From: Nematostella vectensis | Lineage: Eukaryota; Cnidaria; Anthozoa; Actiniaria; Edwardsiidae | DNA: 64,000 nucleotides | Reading direction: 5' to 3' | Assembly (NCBI RefSeq): GCF_932526225.1 | Contig: NC_064034.1 | Span: forward strand, 6,992,001-7,056,000 | Shown here: positions 60,606 through 64,000 of the stretch, piece after piece | Layout of the letters: the number at the start of each line of letters is the position of its first letter | Numbering within the stretch: position 1 is the first letter of the stretch | The notes under the pieces: model-generated | What the model saw: only the letters and a program-made list of their open reading frames with translations | The model's database searches: none | What the model was told of the DNA's origin: nothing | Translations under genes and position numbers: made by a program

Positions 60606-61651
60606 GGTTCCCGCGGAGTGGTGTCCGGTGAGGGTAACTTCTACCATTGAGAAGGACATCGAAGTTCATAGCGTGATTATCGTATTGTTGGCAGCTGGCG
60701 CAAGGCGGAGACGAATATGCATCTACCGTAAGGTAACTAAAACTTAAAGGCTGCTCCAAGTCTAATGGGGATATGGGCTTACAGTCCAGTACTATACTCT
60801 CGTCCAGGTAGTCTAGCTGGTACTGGTGATGTGACCGCGTGCATGGAAGCTTCTTTTTCTTTTTGATCCGAAGAGGCGGAGGCGTAGACACGCCGTGTAC
60901 TTCTGTTTCGTTTAATGAATTGTCCAGTTGGAAGTCCACCTTCACGGGAAAATGGTTTGCAAGCTTGCCTGCTCGTCCGTTTCCAAGTTCTCCGTTTCCC
61001 TGACTACCATGGTGTCTCTTAAGAAGAATTTGGTCATCGACAGCCCTAGGACAAGAACAGAATATCTGTGTAGTTTGTTTACGGGCTGTTCTTTCGTTAA
61101 GATCGGAACGACATGTGCGTACGATTAGCGCATGCATTAGAACCAGTCCACCACCTTCCCCAGCCCAGAAGACGCGACAAACACGGTGGGCAGGCTAAGA
61201 GAAGCTCACAGAGAGGTCACACACACGGTGGGCAGGCTAAGAGAAGCTCACAGAGAGGTCACACACGGTGGGCAGGCTAAGAGAAGCTCACAGAGAGGTC
61301 ACACACACGGTTGGCAGGCTAAGAGAAGCTCACAGAGAGGTCACACACACGGTAGGCAGGCTAAGAGAAGCTCACAAAGAGGTCACACGCACGGTGGGCA
61401 GGCTAAGAGAAGCTCACAGAGAGGTCACACACACGGTGGGCAGGCTAAGAGAAGCTCACAGAGAGGTCACACACACGGTGGGCAGGCTAAAAGAAGCTCA
61501 CAGAGAGGTCACACACACGGTGGGCAGGCTAAGAGAAGCTCACAGAGAGGTCACACACACGGTGGGCAGGCTAAAAGAAGCTCACAGAGAGGTCACTGAG
61601 TTGTTGGACTCGGTGTCAGTGGACTGGTTCTTTCCTCGTCTTCACCGTGAG
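60547..61651 (-). CDS. Unrecognised protein, last exon(s)
   Basis: An open frame runs from 61137 to a TAA at 60547-60549. The best-supported part starts after a good acceptor (tgtcctag) at 61045 with AVDDQILLKRHH and ends PESFV, 165 codons plus stop. Features are a basic run (IKKKKKLPC), a Cys pair (CASC) and no membrane segment. The last residues fit a class I PDZ ligand (S-x-V), which is only a guess. A possible upstream exon at 61597-61651 joins in frame with correct phase, and a 41-bp minisatellite begins right at its donor. An alternative is a single-exon ORF starting at the ATG at 61137. Two TTTATT strings (AATAAA on this strand) lie about 250 nt past the stop. I recognise no family. 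Confidence 0.35.
61175..61600. repeat. 41-bp minisatellite
   Basis: About ten copies of GAGAAGCTCACAGAGAGGTC then ACACACACGGTGGGCAGGCTA. Both strands stay open for over 100 codons in some frames. No other coding evidence. Confidence 0.92.
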
Positions 61652-62405
61652 CTAGTGATGTAGACAAGGTGGTGAGAATAACCTACTAAGGGCTATTAAG
61701 ACACAGCAGCACTTGATATCTACAGCATTTATTTAAAGACTGAGGAAAAACATGGACAGAACTGGGGAAAGATTCACGTAGAGTGAATGAGGACACCCGA
61801 CTGCGAAGACGGAAATCACCAACTAGTCCGGTTTATTATGATACCCTGTTCCCAACTGGTACAGTTCCTGATTCCTCTTTTCCAACTTGTGATACATTAG
61901 AAACACGCGTGTAAGAAGCTAGTAATTTAAGACCCTAAGGCAGATATTTTTGGATATAAATACCCAAAATATAAGAACTTACTAAGCCTTCTTATACGAC
62001 GGGTTACTCCATTGAAAATGAAACAAATTATGGGGCTTTGAAATATAAATTTGCTAAACATTTTGCTTTTCCATTAAGATACGATTACATACAACATACA
62101 GCAGGATATCTCTATCACAAAATTGCTATGTAATCAGTCACATTTCGGTATTCTGAATCCTACTGTTGATTAAGCAACTTCGAAAAAAATTTTAAGAACC
62201 TTATAAGAACCTATTTTGCCTTAATTGTTAGTAAGCTCCCCCAACAATAATAACCTGTTTGCCAAACTTGAAAAAAAAGGTTCTTAAACGCGGGTTTTTA
62301 CTGTATTCAGGTGCTCAACTAGTTCCGTTCATGTGGTATTCAGGTGCCACCAGACCCGGTCTATACATGCTCTACTGTTCGGCTTATTCATGGAAGCGAA
62401 CATTC

Positions 62406-63587
62406 CTACCTTCTCTTATATCTGTCGTAAAGCAAGAAAGCAAAAGCAGCGACCCACAGCACCACTACTAGTAGAGGGAGACATATCGCCATCGCAGCCT
62501 CTGCCTCGGTAACCTGCAATACAGAGGGTATTACAGCTTCACAAAGAGAGGGAATAGCGAAGTGGTTCTCTTGTGCTACGGGGTAATGGCTTGAGTTCTA
62601 CATACAAGAGATCGAATATTGAGTATCGAAAGAGAGGAAATCCCAGTGTATGGAATTGTAAAATGGAGCACAGAATGACTCAAGACACGAATACCCTTTC
62701 ATATGCGCAGGGAAATGATGAAAGGGGTGTGCACAAAAAGGTGTCTAGATCTCCTTGTAAATACAGTGAGTACTTACTTCAAGAGTACGGGCGACGCTGT
62801 CTAGATTTTCTGGATCGTAGTAACACAAGTACGAAGCGTTTTCCTGCATCAAGCAAATGACAATAAGGGGTAAAAAAATGTTTCACCAGCAATCGTTGCT
62901 AGAAATGATTGAAGCGTTTTACTCACACTTGCAAACTTTCCCATGTAGGCGGCAAAACAAGCATTGCTGTCCAGATCAGCATTCCAGGAACACGTGGTCC
63001 TCCGACCAAACAAGTCACTCATTCCATTTGTAAATGAACACTAAAAGAAAGGGGTTGTGAGGCTAGGATATAAGTATTCTATTGGGTCTTTAGTACATGA
63101 GCTAACGGGGTGGTGTGTCTGGTGGGCACAATACAGAAAAATAAAGAAAATGCCCTAAGTGCCCCACCCCTGCTACTGCACTGTGTCAAGGTAAAATCCT
63201 CATCACATGACCTTAGAATACCAGGTAATGCCCCATTTATATCAGGTGGTGATCATAGTCCCTCTCTCTTTTATCAGATGATCATAAAATATCAAGTTTA
63301 ATCCACAAATATTTGTCTCAATACCTTAGGACATTGTGTTACAATCATCCCCAGTTAGGTGACCTTAGACTATCTGGCCATACAACCCGTCGTGTTACAA
63401 TCATCCCCACAGTCATGCGACCTTAGAATATCTGGCCATACAACCTGTCGTGTTACACTCATCCCCACAGTCATGCAACCTTAGAATATCTGGCCATACA
63501 ACCCACCTTGTTACAGTGCACTAAAGACTTTTCATTCTCCATAAGAACGGCTTCGTGGTTAATTATACTTGATGTATTGAAGTGGAT
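62406..63587 (-). CDS. Small cysteine-rich membrane protein, C-terminal exons (5' part outside window)
   Basis: Four phase-0 exons in transcript order: 63507-63587, 62927-63040, 62778-62843, 62406-62513 (TAG stop at 62406-62408). They give 122 residues: an extracellular-type segment with spaced cysteines (HCNK, CSFTNGM, TTCSWN, NACFAAY, YLCYYDPE). One hydrophobic span (MAICLPLLVVVLWVAAFAFL) and a very short basic tail (YDRYKRR) follow. All junctions are GT-AG and each exon length is a multiple of three. The layout of a Cys-rich loop, CYxDP and a late TM resembles BK-channel beta subunits (KCNMB), but the similarity is weak and I would not assign it. The start lies beyond 64000. Confidence 0.6.
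63310..63510. repeat. ~55-bp repeat next to donor of the 63.5-kb exon
   Basis: Three copies containing TATCTGGCCATACAACC and GTTACAATCATCCCC. The fourth, exonic copy is ATCTGGCCATACAACCCACC then TTGTTACAGTGC, which is the donor and exon end of 63507-63587. Confidence 0.7.
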
Positions 63588-63654
63588 CTGTAACAAAAAA
63601 CAAGGTGCTTAAAATTTTATTTATAAAGTTGATTGTTATTTGAAGGGCACTGAA

Positions 63655-63950
63655 ACAACTCGAAAATGACTTTACCCAATCCCTCCCTTGCTTGGCAGGT
63701 ACTGGAATAACACACTTGAATAACATTACCCTCCCCTCCCTTGCTTGGTAGGTACTAGAATAACTCAAGAATGACTTTACACCACCCCTCCCTTGCTTGG
63801 TAGGTACTGGAATAACTCAAGAATGACTTTAGTCCACCCCTCCCTTGCTCGGTAGGTACTGGAATAACACAAGAATGATTTTACACCACCCCTCCCTTGC
63901 TTGGTACTGAAATAACACACAGGAATAACCTTTCCCACCACTCCCTTGGG
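63655..63950. repeat. ~50-bp repeat at right edge
   Basis: About six copies containing CCACCCCTCCCTTGCTTGGT, AGGTACTGGAATAAC and AAGAATGACTTTA, in the intron upstream of exon 63507-63587. Confidence 0.85.
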
Positions 63951-64000
63951 GTGATTATGATGGGGGAAAATACAGATAGCACAAGGGACCGGCATAGGGG

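Noticed and set aside
61186-61663. Two plus-strand ORFs of about 130 codons
   Set aside because: Translation of the 41-bp minisatellite in two frames.

Overview
The window is eukaryotic nuclear DNA from an intron-rich invertebrate. The split genes, their conserved animal protein families, the tRNA-like SINE candidate and the many foldback elements suggest a cnidarian, most likely a sea anemone related to Nematostella. That assignment is inference; the sequence carries no species marker I can verify. All gene models below were assembled by eye from GT-AG junctions, reading-frame continuity and known family sequences. The ABCA and SLMAP models keep phase across every junction, 30 and 32 respectively.

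Layout. (1) Positions 1-24314, minus strand: an ABCA1-type full ABC transporter, 31 exons in the window, truncated by the left edge inside the second half-transporter. (2) Positions 26022-30525, plus strand and divergent from ABCA: a complete FBXW9-type F-box/WD40 gene, 9 exons, 442 aa. (3) Positions 33745-58674, plus strand: a complete SLMAP-type gene with an N-terminal FHA domain, a long coiled coil and a C-terminal membrane anchor, 33 exons, 912 aa. (4) Positions 60547-61651, minus strand: an unrecognised terminal exon or small ORF. (5) Positions 62406-63587, minus strand: the last four exons of a small cysteine-rich membrane protein that continues past the right edge.

The three main genes act in unrelated processes: lipid export, SCF ubiquitin ligase substrate choice, and STRIPAK/Hippo scaffolding. 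Nothing suggests a functional cluster.

The most striking property is the repeat landscape. Introns are packed with minisatellites, and many are not random. Their units are copies of the exon 3' end plus the 5' splice site of the adjacent exon, so the intron opens with an array of decoy donors. This is seen at five ABCA exons, one FBXW9 exon, five SLMAP exons and probably one exon of gene 5. At three SLMAP exons the acceptor side is duplicated instead. Stages run from two copies to about 40. Several unrelated foldback/MITE-like elements also occur. Two protein-level oddities stand out: a six-cysteine trefoil (P-type) domain in the first extracellular domain of the ABCA protein, and a run of phase 1-1 exons in SLMAP, many exactly 63 nt (21 codons, three heptads).
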